Below, piece by piece: positions 1 to 11,723 of a stretch of 64,000 nt of DNA. Position numbers and translations under genes: made by a program. The DNA is taken from contig CP136065.1 in NCBI GenBank assembly GCA_032622095.1, positions 42,073,503 through 42,137,502 of the forward strand, read 5' to 3'. Numbering within the stretch: position 1 is the first letter of the stretch; every line of letters starts with the position of its first letter. The stretch comes from Siphonodentalium dalli. Taxonomy: Eukaryota; Mollusca; Scaphopoda; Gadilida; Siphonodentaliidae. A model generated the notes under the pieces. That model searched no databases and had not been told where the DNA came from. It saw only the letters and a list, made by a program, of their open reading frames with translations.

Positions 1-428
1 TCAAGGTCAAACGCCGGAATATCACGGGATTTCGATGAAACTTGGTATGTGGGGGTACTTTCTTATGGCGAGTCTCATAAGCATATTCATTTGCCCGTGC
101 GACGTGACCTTGACCTTTAAATCGGGTAACTTCAAGGTCAAATCGCCAATTTTAATGGGATTTCGACGAAATTTGATACGTGGGGTTACTTTTGTCCACT
201 GATTGTTTTGGACGGGTACAATCGTGACCCCGACCAGACCTTGACCTTCAAAATTATCAATTCAAGGTCAAATCGGGTAAAACCGGATGGATTTCGACGG
301 GCACGTTTGTCGGGTACTTTTGTCCGGGCAGTGTTTTTGGACTGGTCAAATCGTGACCCCACTTGACCTTGACCTTCAAAATGGCCAATTCAAGGTCAAA
401 GCCCGGACGAAGTCGGGTCACCTTCTAG
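1..428 (+). repeat. Helentron-like (pearl-like) non-autonomous element, 3' part
   Basis: The body consists of diverged tandem cores of about 130 bp containing repeated TCAAGGTCAA and TGACCTTGACC. The 3' end has a potential hairpin (CCCGGAC-GAA-GTCGGG), about 9 nt of spacer, then CTAG (425-428) followed by T and an AT-rich flank. Hairpin, spacer, CTRR and T is the known Helitron/Helentron 3'-end layout. The 5' end lies outside the window. ORFs read through it are incidental. Confidence 0.6.
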
Positions 429-614
429 TCTATTATATATTTTTGAAAGATCTGTGTGTGTGTGTGTGTGTGTGAGGGTGTGTCTGTGTAATCGATGAAC
501 TCAAAAACGACCGACCCGATTTCGATGAAACTTGGTACGTGGGGGTATTTTCGGCCGGGGGTTAACATAGGCCTATTGATTTGCCCGTGCGACGTGACCT
601 TGACCTTCAAAACT
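429..614 (+). repeat. Truncated Helentron-like 5' fragment with (TG)n
   Basis: Directly abuts the CTAG end of the preceding unit. It begins with an AT-rich leader, then a TG microsatellite (about 451-474), then the start of a core (ATTTCGATGAAACTTGGTA). It breaks off after ACCTTGACCTTCAAAA. The head-to-tail abutment repeats what is seen at 12.7-15.6 and 42.1-43.8 kb. Confidence 0.5.
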
Positions 615-1099
615 CATATTTCGGGATCCGCAGTGCTATCATGCCGGATTTAGCACTGCGATGCAGGGAGGATAACTCTATATTCATACGTCGACGAACG
701 TTAGCAATTTGCAGGCATGCAATTACGCATCGTGTATTTTTCCCAAAATTAAAACATTTACAATATATATTGTCAATTTGCAGGCTATTAAAAATCGTGC
801 ATCTATCCCAAAATATATCATTTATTACAATTTCTGATATATAAATTTTGTTACAGCTAATATTCTTAGGTCTATTGTCGATAGATTTATCTTTTGTATA
901 TTCACACCACGCATAGGCTCAAGCTGTTTACATTTACCCCGCGGGACTGGAATCTCATCCAAGAATCCATTTAGCTGAAATGATACTTCGTTGTTGCGAA
1001 ATGGAATCTACCGGTGGCCCCAAGCCGTCAATGTCAACAACATCGAAATTGTTCAACTTTGACTGCGAGAAAATAATTAGTTAAAATTTACCACACAAT
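615..1099. other. Unannotated interval
   Basis: AT-rich sequence with no ORF that looks like a protein and no repeat boundary I could place. Confidence 0.4.
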
Positions 1100-1470
1100 G
1101 CTAATTTATCTTTACGTTGAAGCTTGATAATTAATGAGCGTGTGTATATGAGGCGCGTTTACATACTTTAGTGGAAATCAAATCGGGTAAAACTGGCGGA
1201 TTTTTACGGACGAAATTTGATACATAGGGTATCTCGGTATCCGCTGGGCCGATTTCCCGGTATCCGCTTGCCCAATTTCCACCATTTTTGGGGTGTTGGT
1301 GTTGGAAAATTGCCAGACGGATTTTGACAAAATTTGATACTTAGTGGACCATAGTGGTAATTGTTTCCAGGGAGTGTTTTGGACGGGTCAAATCGTGACC
1401 CCACCTGACCTTAACCTTCAAAATGGTCAATTCAATGTCAAAGCCCGGACGAAGTCGGGTCACCTTCTAG
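1100..1470 (+). repeat. Helentron-like element, 3' end
   Basis: Ends in the hairpin CCCGGAC-GAA-GTCGGG, a short spacer and CTAG (1,467-1,470), followed by (TA)n. About 380 bp of it is a close inverted copy of 12,724-13,140. The shared landmarks are the CGGTATCCGC motifs, the TTTTTGGGGTGTTGGTGTT stretch and the TTAATGAGCGTGTGTATATG stretch. Confidence 0.55.
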
Positions 1471-1529
1471 TATATATATATATATATATCGATACACCAG
1501 AGAACAAACATTTACGAGTCTCCGTCGTG

Positions 1530-2580
1530 GAAATTCCTTGTTCGTGACCTTTACTCCCCACAAAATGGGAAGTGAAAACTCAAACCAGCGAACTGATGTT
1601 ACGATATGCTCATGTCCACGTCCGATAACGAAACGAAACTCAAAAGCTGGAAAGATTCGGGGAATTTCCGAATTGCCAATACAAGCCCACATACAAAATA
1701 AATACACGTACCTACATGCACATTAATTATTGTTGACAAAGCGAAGGGCAACACATCGCACTAACTCTATTTCGTGTACACAATTATTATTCTGGGGAGT
1801 GGCATAGATACTAATACTGAAAACAATGTCCAGCCTATAATGTTATGTACAGCTTATAAGTAAATATCTAAGGCCTTTAAATCATGCGCTCTACTTCTTC
1901 CTCAATAGGTTGAGAAGTACCTGGAAATGTATTGCCTGATACTCACGTTTTGTTTGATAGTTAATCTGTTTTGTCGAGCAACTTAATATCCATGAAAAAT
2001 ATGTTTGAACTTTGAACTTTCCGGATCTGGAGGTGGCCCGCTCGTACTTTTTGCCGGTAAACTTAATTGCAAAAGTTACCAATGTTCGATAATACAATTG
2101 GGTTTAGAAAATACACCGCGGATGACTATAGCGTTCAGCATATCACACGCCCGTTTTTTGTTCTGTCTATGCCACAAGTCAGCACCTGTCGCATATTCAG
2201 GGGCGTTGCTATAGAGTGTCTCCGTCGGGGTGGGTAGGCGGGGTGTGACTATACATTGACATTTTCAACTAAACCCCTACCTTGATTCAGGCCAAGCTCC
2301 AAAGTAAGCATAATTGGAATTTCCCAATTTGGTACCTCTCACGCTCTCAGATGCCCTCGATATCGTCATCCGCGATGTATTTTCCCAACACAATCGTATT
2401 ATCGTACAGCATCCATGGGTAACTTTTTAGATCAAGTTTATCGCAAAAAGCACGAGCGGGCCACCTTCAAATCCGGAAAGTTCAAAGTGCAATTTATATA
2501 TGCCATCATATACTCCCATCAGATTCGTTCAAGTATAGATCCAATAGTACTGCGATGCAGTGGAAATTTAGCTTTGATGT
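1530..2580 (+). repeat. Interspersed repeat A, copy 1
   Basis: About 1 kb shared in the same order with 7,450-8,950 and 25,347-26,710, and in inverted orientation with 28,300-29,110. Landmarks are TGTTACGATATGCT (an empty hAT target site at 1,603-1,610), GATAACGAAACGAAACTC, TTGACAAAGCGAAGGGCAAC and TTCCGGATCTGGAGGTGG. No transposase coding is visible. A CAGGGGCGT motif near 2,197 could be an element end. Confidence 0.6.
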
Positions 2581-2829
2581 GCCTAAATTATCGGGAGGAC
2601 GGAATGACGGCATAAATCAATTTCTTAAGTTCCGCAAGTACAGCATAAAGGGATCAGGAACCCACCAAAAATCCATATCAAAGTGTCAATGACACTGTAG
2701 CTCAACTTGGAGGCGTTAATAATTCTATGCTGAGCAGTCAATAGAATGATAACGAGGGAAAGTCAAAATGATTCAGTAAATGGGTTGTATGTGTAAATGA
2801 ATTTAATTTCATTTAAAACATTTCTCCAC

Positions 2830-3850
2830 TAAATGTAGTCTGGAGGATGTGCCGATGGATTCAAATGTGAAATCCAAGATGGCTCCTAGCCCCCCCCCCC
2901 CCCCCCCCCCACCCCCCGTTTTAAAAAACAAATTTCGGAAGAATTGGACAGCATCCATCTAAAGGTCACACCGAAGAACCATATGAAGTTTGGACGAGAG
3001 ATGAGGGACGTGGCATGTATAGTGTGTGCCAAATAATTTAGTCATGCAAAGAGTAAAATACATGATGGCTGCCGGCGCCCATGTTTTTAATCGAAAATCG
3101 TTCAAATCGATAGCTCTCATCTAGCGGTGATCCTAATCATGCCTGTAAATTTACAAAACATTTATCAGATATATGTGGGTGCAGAGTGTGCTGATTGATT
3201 CAAATTTAAAATCCAAGATGGCTGCTGGCGGCCATGTTTGTTAACAACTTTCAGATATAATCGATGGCTCCCATCTATATATATATATATATAGGTCACC
3301 CCAAAGATCCGTATGAAGTTTGGTGACGATCGGTTGAGGAATGTGGCCTGTAAGGTGTGCCAAAGTATTTAGTCATGCAAAGAGTGATATCCAAGATAGC
3401 TTCTGGCGGCCATGTTTTGTTTTTACAAATTTCAGAAATAATCGGTGGCTGTCATCTAGCGGTCACCCAAAAGATCCATATGACGTTTAATGGCGATCGG
3501 ATGAGGGATGTGGCCTGTAGGCTGTGCCAAAGGATTTAGTCATGCAAAGAGTAAAATCCAAGATGGCTGCTGGCGGCCATGTTTTTTAACAAATTTCAGA
3601 AATACTCAATGGCTCCCATCTAGAGGTCACCGTGAAGATGAATATGAAGTTTGGTGGTGATTAAATGAAGGATGTGCTCTGTAGGGTGTGCCAAAGGATT
3701 TATTCATGAAAAGAGTAAAATTCAAGATGGCTGCCGGCGGCCATGTTTTTCATAAAAAATCGCTAAAAAAAAATTATAGATCAAATCTAGATGTGATCCT
3801 AAACATGTCTTTAAATTTTAAAAATATTTCTCTAATAAATGCAGGGGGGG
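2830..3850. repeat. ~165-bp tandem repeat array with palindromic core
   Basis: Units share ATGCAAAGAGTAAAATCCAA, AAGATGGCTGCTGGCGGCC and ATGTTTTTTAACAAATTTC. ATGCAAAGAGT recurs at about 3,376, 3,541 and then in variant form at about 3,706, a period of 165 bp. About six units are visible. A poly(C) tract interrupts the first unit (about 2,889-2,910). Each unit has an imperfect inverted repeat, AAGATGGCTGC against GGCGGCCATGTT. The array recurs at 21,390-22,380 and, diverged, at 51,040-51,560. Confidence 0.8.
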
Positions 3851-4286
3851 GTCGGAAAAAATGTTCAGGCACGTATGCTGATTTTTTACTTTCGACCCTT
3901 GTTGGGACCCACCGTCGCTCAGGCTCGCTGTATATGAATTTCTGTGCATACTATTTGTCATGGATGTTAACATTGACATGTATATAGGAACGAGTCATTT
4001 TGAGGTCATTCGGCCAAAAAAACATGGCTGCCAGCGGCCATCTTGGATTTCAAAATTTGCAACAAAATACAACACGATAACTGCCTGCAGTCAGTTTAGC
4101 AGTTAGTATTACATTATTTATTTATTCTGAGGTGTTTTAAGCCAAACTCATTGCAAAAATAGTCAAAAGACTTGCATTAAAAAAAATTTGAGTTGCAGAA
4201 AAAAAAAATTATTTGTCCCATGGACCACCTACCCACCCGGCATACGTGCCCGAAAAAAAAAATTGTCCCCCCCCCCCCCCCCCCTG
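3842..4286. mobile_element. Non-autonomous DNA element present only in block 1
   Basis: The other duplication block reads straight through this point (TAATAAATGCGGAAT near 22,362), so the 445 bp are an insertion or a deletion in the other block. The ends are inverted: CAGGGGGGGG then GGCACGTATGC at the left, and the reverse (GCATACGTGCC then poly(C) and CCTG) at the right. ATG flanks both sides, so the apparent target duplication is only 3 bp. A related piece lies at 7,118-7,446. CAGGGG ends suggest hAT, but the short duplication does not. Confidence 0.6.
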
Positions 4287-4289
4287 ATG

Positions 4290-6680
4290 CGGAATAAAAT
4301 TAGTTGGGTGAAGTTAAGACATGGGGTGCAGGTACACTAGGCTATCAGTTCTCGGTCAAATGGCCAATTTCCAAGTTTTAGGGGAGGGGTCATAATACCC
4401 CTTCTTATCTGAAAATGTGGCAGATATCCGCATTAAGTTGGGTTTCTTTGTTAAGGATGTACATAAGATTCACCACAGTAAAATGTGTAAATTTCAAGGA
4501 CGTACGCGAAAGTTCGAATAAATGTTATTTGTTTTATATTTCGTGGGGTTTTGTCAAGACTCAAAAGGCCCCTTCTTATCTGAAAATGCTGCACAAATCC
4601 ATTTCTTAAGTTATGTTATGATTGCAGCAAATGTCATTCTCGTACTCGAAAGTTCGATTAAAAGTGATTTTGGGGTGTTTTGCTGGCCCCTGACCCCTTT
4701 ATGCTGTAATTGAGGAAATTAATAATTTGGTTTGCATGTGTCAAACCTTTCGCGCTCAATATTTCGAATAAAACATTCTGCGCTCACTAACTACATGGGA
4801 AACGTTCATACCTATACCCATAAAGATTAACAACTTTTTTTCACACTGACTGTTAATACTATAGTAGAGCAGGTGATCGTGGTACAAAGATAATTCTTCG
4901 TGATTTCTCCCGAAATGTTTTACTCTTAAGACCAAATAAAATAGTACCTTCGTTTCCGGTAACGGAGGGGGGAAATAGGATTGGGAGGGGGTAAACAATA
5001 TTGACCTGCTAAAAGAAATCCCACCTCCCTACACCTTCCCACAAATCATCAATTCAATTTTCATACTGGGGTTACATACTTCAGTGCCTATTAACTATCA
5101 GAAAATTTAACAACAGATTGTTGAGAATTTGTATGAAACAATCAATTTTCATATATGTCCAAAGCCATTTAATTTCTATTAATCAACACCCCCAAACATC
5201 AAATTGAGTTAATAAACATATTCCATACCCATCAGTCTAAAAGACTTTGGGTTAAAGTTGCCTATTTTCGAGGATTCGTGTTTTCATATGTTTGTTAGCC
5301 CACTATCCCTGGTTTGGTGTGCTTTGTGAGTGCGATTTTGCAAGTTAATTAGGCTAATGACTCATTGAATTGAAACCAGCAACTTAAACTAATAGAAACT
5401 GGAAGAATATTTAAAAGTCATGTTGGGAGAATGAGATTGGGTAATTTTCAGACTGTAAATTGGGAACTTTTGGAAATTTTATTATTTTGCAAATAAAAAG
5501 TTTAGGGGGCATCTGGCGAACGGTGGGAGGCTTACCGGAAACAAAGGTATTCTTCTTTTCATGCCTAATCATAGGGAACTGTAAAAAATAATTCCTGAAC
5601 CATCACAAAGCCGACAATAGAATGACTTCCGATGTAACAGTTCCTGTACAGCACTTGGTAGAAATGGGTGTAGTCCAATCCGTCCTCTTCTATGTTCGTG
5701 AACGTGTTCTCGTGAGATCTCGAATTAGGGACGTTGCTATGGGGTTCCAACTGGGGTGAGACCATAAAATTTCCAACTATATAGGATTTGGTCTAATAAT
5801 ATTTCCAACTATATTGGATTTGATTTTTTAGTAATACAAAATTCCAATATTGGCTTAATGACTTAATAATTTGGGTTTCTATATATGTTCTTTTTAAGAG
5901 TATGGACTGTGTAAATAAAGACACTGACACTAGTATCAAGAATGACATAGCATTGATCCATGTTTTATGTATTTGAGTACACTATGCATGCAGTACATTA
6001 TACATTATATTAATCAGAATATGGTTGAGGAACGAATACGTGTTTAAATACATGTATTCAAAGTTCAAGAAGTCACAAGCTATAACTCACACAATGGTAA
6101 CAAGTATGCATGCTGACCGATTGTTATATTGTTAAAGCGTAAAGTTAAAGAAATATATTACTGATAGACTAGTGACCATGAATCTATTGTTGGTAAAACA
6201 TACCAGTCTGAACTTGAAGGAAATGCTTTGCTTTCAATTTCATATATGTGTTCAGGTAATGAGCATTACTGGAATTGATTTACTCAATGACTGTGTATTA
6301 ACTTGTAATATTGACATTACATTGCTACTTTGGAGGACAAATTTAAATAAACTGATTAATATACTGCTATGAGAGGAACTAAATGTACCAAATTACCAAT
6401 TGGCTGGGAATAAAATAAAGCATTACTTACTTACTTACTTTATAAGTATAAATACGACCATTTGAATTTAAGTCATGAAATTTCCAACGATTGAAAGTTA
6501 TGGTCCTCATTGGGTGTGAGACACCCCACACCCCTGCCGTTACGTTCCTGTCTCGAGTGTTAGAATTGTGAGCAGATGTGAATGGATATTTCCGCACATA
6601 TTCACTAGTGGGAGGATCGAGCATACAGTTGCTAGGAGACAAGGTGTGTGCAGAAATAGTTTAGCTGATCAGCGCACGCC
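4290..6680. other. Non-coding part of duplication block 1
   Basis: Collinear with about 22,370-24,290. No protein-like ORF. The short ORFs here are not conserved as open frames in the partner block. Confidence 0.5.
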
Positions 6681-6686
6681 ATTATG

Positions 6687-6687
<1 letters not shown>

Positions 6688-6738
<51 letters not shown>
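6688..6738. repeat. (AT)n microsatellite
   Basis: About 50 bp of uninterrupted AT. The partner block has only a short CCTATATGG stretch at the equivalent position (about 24,293), so the expansion followed the duplication. Confidence 0.9.
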
Positions 6739-6742
<4 letters not shown>

Positions 6743-7117
6743 GATATTATGGGACCATTTTGATATTTTAAAAAATTTTTTTAATATAATTTGTTTTTCA
6801 GATTGAGCCACTTCAACATTTAAAACATTTAATTAAAAATATATATATATAAACCCGTCGGGGTACCCGAGGCATCACACCAAATCTGGTTGAAATCAGT
6901 CCAAGGGTCACATCTGGGAGCAAAATCGCGAAAAAAAAAAAACAGACAGACATAACATACTCTGGAATATATATCGATACATCGATCATTTTTTGTACCA
7001 ACCCACCCCCACGCCAAATTTTTTTCCGTTTACGGCAGTTTTTTCCGCATTTTTTGACACCCACCCCCCTTTTAACACTAAAACAGAGATTTGCGGGGGG
7101 AAATTCACTGTAAACAG

Positions 7118-7446
7118 CTGTATATGAATTTCTGTGCATACTATTTATCATGGATGTTAACATGGACATGTAAATAGGAATGAGTCATTTTGAGGTCATT
7201 CGGCCAAAAAAACATGGCTGCCAGCGGCCATCTTGGATTTCAAAATTTGCAACAAAATACAACACGATAACTGTTTACCAGTTAGAATTACATTATTTCT
7301 CTCATTCAAAGTGGTTTTGAAGCCCAACTCATTGCCAAAACACTAAAAAAAACAAGCAGAATTTTTTTTTTTAGTTGCGGAAAAAATTGCTTGTTGGTGG
7401 CTTTGACCACCCACCCACCCCGGCATACGTGCCGGAAAATTCCCCC
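7118..7446. mobile_element. Second copy of the 3,842-4,286 element (partial)
   Basis: Matches 3,929-4,286 from CTGTATATGAATTTCTGTGC through CATGGCTGCCAGCGGCC to GGCATACGTGCC and a C-rich CCTG end. The left end could not be placed; the insertion seems to start near 7,000. Block 2 lacks it at 24,530-24,620. Confidence 0.55.
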
Positions 7447-7449
7447 CTG

Positions 7450-8950
7450 ACAAAATGGGAAGTGAAAACTCAAACCAGGGAAGTGAAAACTCAAACCAGC
7501 GAACTGATGTTACGATATGCTTATGTCCACACTCCACAGGTGCCCAGAACAAAAAATTACCCCACCCCAATAATACTTAATCCTGTAGGATTATTTATTA
7601 TTGGGGTGGGTCAATTATTGTTTGGGGACCTGTGATTGTGTCTGTTCCTGATGTTTACATCCCAAAGAACAGGTTGACCTTGCTCACGAGAACAGAAGAA
7701 CACCGATTCGAATACGCCCAATGGTAGTTAAAACATAAGAGAACAGAGCCTAGCTGCATGAAGTTCTAATTATTTTAGACTCACGAACAAGCTTCGTCAA
7801 ACGATCTACTTCTAGTTCTGGCAAGTTACATAGCTTCGTGATTCTACCCACATGACTTACCAACTAGAGGAATCCGAAAGCACAGTCCAAAATCTAATCC
7901 GAGTCATTCCTAAATATAGCTCCGTCCGATAACGAAACGAAACTCAAAAGCTGGGACGATTCGGGGAATTCCCGATGAATTTCCCGGGTGAATTTCCGTA
8001 TTTCCGAATTGCCAACAAAGAGCCCAAATACAAAATAAATACACGTATCGTCACATGTCGCAGTGCTATATACCTACATGAATATTAATTATTGTTGACA
8101 AAGCGAAGGGCAACACATCGCGCTAACTCTATTTCGCTAACTCTCCTATTTCGTGTACACAGTTCTGGGGAGTGGCATAGATAATAATACTATATACAAT
8201 GTCCAGCCTATAATGTTATGTACAGCTTACATGTAAATATCTAAGGCCTTTAAATAATACGCTGACTTCGTCCTCAATAAGTTGAGAGGTACCTGGAAAT
8301 GTATTGCCTGATACTCACGTTTTGTTTGATATTTAATCTGTTTTGTCGAGCAACTAAATATCCATGAAAAATATGTTTGAACTTTGAACTTTCCGGATCT
8401 GGAGGTGGAAAAAAGTTTACCGGCTTTTTGCCGGTAAACTTAATCGCAAAAGTTTCGATAATACAATTGGGTTTAGAAAATACATCGCAAATGACTATAG
8501 TGTTCAGCACATCACACGCCTGTTTTTGTTTCTGTCTACACCTGTTGCATATTCAGGGGCGTGGCTATAGAGTGTCTCAGTCGTCGGGCGGGGCGGGGTG
8601 CGGGGTGCAACTAGATACATTTACATTTTCAACTGAACTCCCATATCACCTTGATTCAGGCTAAGATCCAAAGTTCGTATAATTGGAATTTCCCAATTTC
8701 GTAACTCTCAGAAGCACTCGATATCGTTATCCGCGATGTATTTTCCCCAACACAATCGTATTATCGTACATGCATGGGTAACTTTTGAGATTATGTTTAT
8801 CGTAAAAAGCACGAGCGGGCCCTCTTCAATTTAAATTCGGAAAGTTCAAAGTGCAATTTGTATATGCCATCATATTCTCCCATCAGATTCGTTCAATTAC
8901 AGATCCAATAGTACTGCGATGCAGTGGAAATTTAATATTTAGCTATTAAT
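7450..8950 (+). repeat. Interspersed repeat A, copy 2
   Basis: Same landmarks as 1,530-2,580. The hAT target octamer GATATGCT at 7,514-7,521 is uninterrupted here, giving an empty site for the element at 24,672-25,346. Confidence 0.65.
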
Positions 8951-9419
8951 ATTAAGCATCATTTAATTGAAGTTATTCTTGGTGTAACTTAGTCACTGTG
9001 ACTAACAGCAGAGTTATAGTCGTAGTGAATCGCTGAAAGGTGTGGGTTAGTCAAAGTGACCCCCAGATCATATTGACCCGAATAAGTAATAAACTTGCTG
9101 CGCCGTCAAGTCACACTAATAAAGTGATGGAACTGGATCTCACACGCCATCGTTTTGATTCGAATGTTTCAACAAGTACCCCAGACATGGACGTAGCTCC
9201 ATTGTGGGAGCCAGTGTTCAACTAAACATTTCCAACTTCAGAAATCTCGAACCAGACGCAAATTCTTGGGAAAGTCCGGGAAATTCTATTTGCACCCCCA
9301 AGAGCCATGGAGAACCGGGGCGATACAGGGGATCCAGCCCACTTAATTGTCCACTGGCACTTGTAGAAATGCAATTCGTTATGGTCCATCAATAACAAGT
9401 CATTTGCAGAACATATACC

Positions 9420-10140
9420 CGACTGTTTTCGTTAAAAATCGGTTAAACTGCGTTCTGTGGAATCTGTTGAACTGTACCCAATAACGTGCTGAACGGGATT
9501 TTGAACTGCTGTTCTGATGTGGACGTGGGTCAAATGGTGTTCTCTCCCTTTATTTGGTTATGGCACATCAACTACAAGTCATCTGCATAACCTACACCCG
9601 ACTGTCTTCGATAAAATCAGTTAAACTGAGTTTGTGAGAATCTTCTGAACTGTTCCTGAAAAAGTGCTGATCGGGATTTTGAACTGCTGAACTGGGGTGA
9701 AGGTCGGTCAAATGGTCTGCATTCCCTGTATTTCGTCTCGTCGATAAAACGTCATATACCAGACTATCTTCGTTAAAAATATGTTAAACCTGCGTTCGGT
9801 GGAATCTGCTGAAGTGTACCCAAAAAAGTACTGATCGGGAATTTGAACTGCTGAACTGTGGTGAACGTCGGTCAAATGGCGATCCCTCCCGGTATTTAGT
9901 TACGGGTCATTGAATAATAGTCATATGCATAACCTATACCCGACTATCTTCGTTAAACATCAGTTAAATGAGTTTGGGGGAATCTGCTGAACTGCATGGT
10001 CCAGATAAAGTGCTGAGCGGAATTTAGAAATGTTGAACTGGGAGGAGGTCGGTCAAATGGTTTTCCCTCCCTGCATTTAGTTATGGTCCATCGAATACAA
10101 GTCATTTGCATAACTAATGTGTGATGTAGAGGAACATTCC
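9420..10140. repeat. ~165-180-bp tandem repeat array
   Basis: Four units marked by TTTTGAACTGCTGAACTG, GGTCAAATGG and CGACTATCTTCGTTAAAAAT. The marker recurs near 9,499, 9,677, 9,841 and 10,021. The same array closes duplication block 2 at 27,170-27,960. Confidence 0.8.
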
Positions 10141-11164
10141 GACTATGTGGTACCATAGATTCACGAGTCAAGATTCTTTATTAAAGCTAACCATACATAA
10201 TAGTGTATAAACATATAGATAATAACAAAAGGTGGAATAATAACATTAAAGAAATGAGTATGCCATTATATGATATGCTTCCCCGTTGAACAGGGGCGGT
10301 GGAGCCGGGGGGGGGGCACAGGGGGCACGTCCCCCCCCCCCCCCCACCTTTTTCCCCCAATTATGGGTACATAATCTTCCAATACTAAATACATTGTAGA
10401 AAATAATTTTTATTCCCAAGAAAACATTCCATTAGTAGACAAATGTGTTTAATCTTATCAGTTATGCCAATATGGCTATGCATAGCTAGCAAGATAGATA
10501 GTTAATCCCTTGGTCAGTATTGACACTGTGTTTGAGTAATAGCCCTCTGGGAATTTAACTACAGACTTTGAGTTCTTTGTAGAACTCATGTCTTGTTGGG
10601 GCACCATTATAGCCATGTCTTGAGCACAGCAACTTGTCTAATTAAAATCACATTCATCATACCAATCAAAGGTTTAAATTTGAGTGTCTTCAATAAAAGT
10701 GCAAACATGGGCCTTGGCAGGTATACAATGTCATGCCAAGGTGGTCAAACTCCTGATATGAGATCACTTGCTATATACAATATCAGTTGATGCTGAATAT
10801 TCATTGGAATAACTTGACTAGGATTTTTATCAACTCAGCTAATTCGTTATTAATGAGAAATAAGAAGATTTAGAATAATTATTTTCTACATGAAGTTTAC
10901 TGTGTACATGCAAGTGTTTGTGTACATATATTATTATAGTGTTATTTAATATTCAAAGTTACTTGTGATTATTGTTTCTTCGATATCAACGGTTGTCGTA
11001 TGTGGAGTGAATTGGATTATTCAGTATAGTGTTTACTAATTTCATCATAACATTTATGACAAAGGATGCAGGTTTTAGAAGTTGTATCAACGTCATCGGT
11101 CATCTTTGGAATATATCACACATTGGCTGCAAAAATAAGTGAGTAGCAGAGTAGCATCAATTAA

Positions 11165-11723
11165 CTCTTTCAGTGCCAGGCTTATTTTGTAGGTTTAGTG
11201 CCAGGGAATCTTACGTTTTTCATGGGCATCAAAATTATTACTATGAATACTTGGTGATAGTTTTGAGTTTTAACATGCCCCTAAGGACTTATCCAGTTTG
11301 TTTTTAAATTCGCTATAGCATGCTTAAGCATGCCCATATGAGAATCGACACAGGAATTCATTAACTACATCGGGCCAACTGAAGCAGCATATGAGAATCG
11401 ACACTGGAATTCATTAACTACATCGGGCCAACTGAAGCAGCATATGAGAATCGACACAGGAATTCATTAACTACCTCCGACCAACTGAAGCAGCATATGA
11501 GAATTATACGACTACATACCTGCTGTTTACCTTTGTAAAACCAATGTCAAACCCTTTTACATCCCAAAAAAACGAAATTTTACCAAAAATAACAAATTTC
11601 GAAAATTCCTATTTTTAACAACATTTCTTGACATATTATTTTGTTAGGGCCGATCTCATCGACCCTGGCACTCTACAGACCGTAAATTAGGGCCGATGAG
11701 ATCGGTCCCTGGCACTGAAAGAG
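11165..11723. mobile_element. piggyBac-type MITE, TTAA-flanked
   Basis: TTAA flanks both sides (11,161-11,164 and 11,724-11,727). The 16-bp terminal inverted repeats CTCTTTCAGTGCCAGG are perfect. Further copies of the GTGCCAGGG motif sit subterminally, with GGGCCGATGAGATCGG near the right end. TTAA duplication with this type of end is typical of piggyBac-like elements. At 559 bp with no ORF it is non-autonomous. Confidence 0.85.
11335..11507. repeat. 53-bp tandem repeat (about 3.2 units) inside the MITE
   Basis: CATATGAGAATCGACAC begins at 11,335, 11,388 and 11,441, with a partial unit at 11,494. Each unit contains GGAATTCATTAACTAC and CAACTGAAGCAG. Confidence 0.95.

Larger units (their letters stand above)
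2580..10140. repeat. Segmental duplication block 1 (partner of 21,140-27,960)
   Basis: From about 2,580 to 9,500 the sequence runs collinear, in direct orientation, with 21,140-27,300, offset by roughly 17.8-18.6 kb. It includes the 165-bp array, the long low-complexity middle part, repeat A and the terminal 175-bp array. Offsets change where one block has an insertion: 3,842-4,286 and about 7,000-7,446 in this block, and 24,672-25,346 in the other. No intact gene lies inside. Confidence 0.85.

Noticed and set aside
451-474. (TG)n tract as a Z-DNA or regulatory site
   Set aside because: It is the microsatellite part of a Helentron-like element; nothing else supports a regulatory role.
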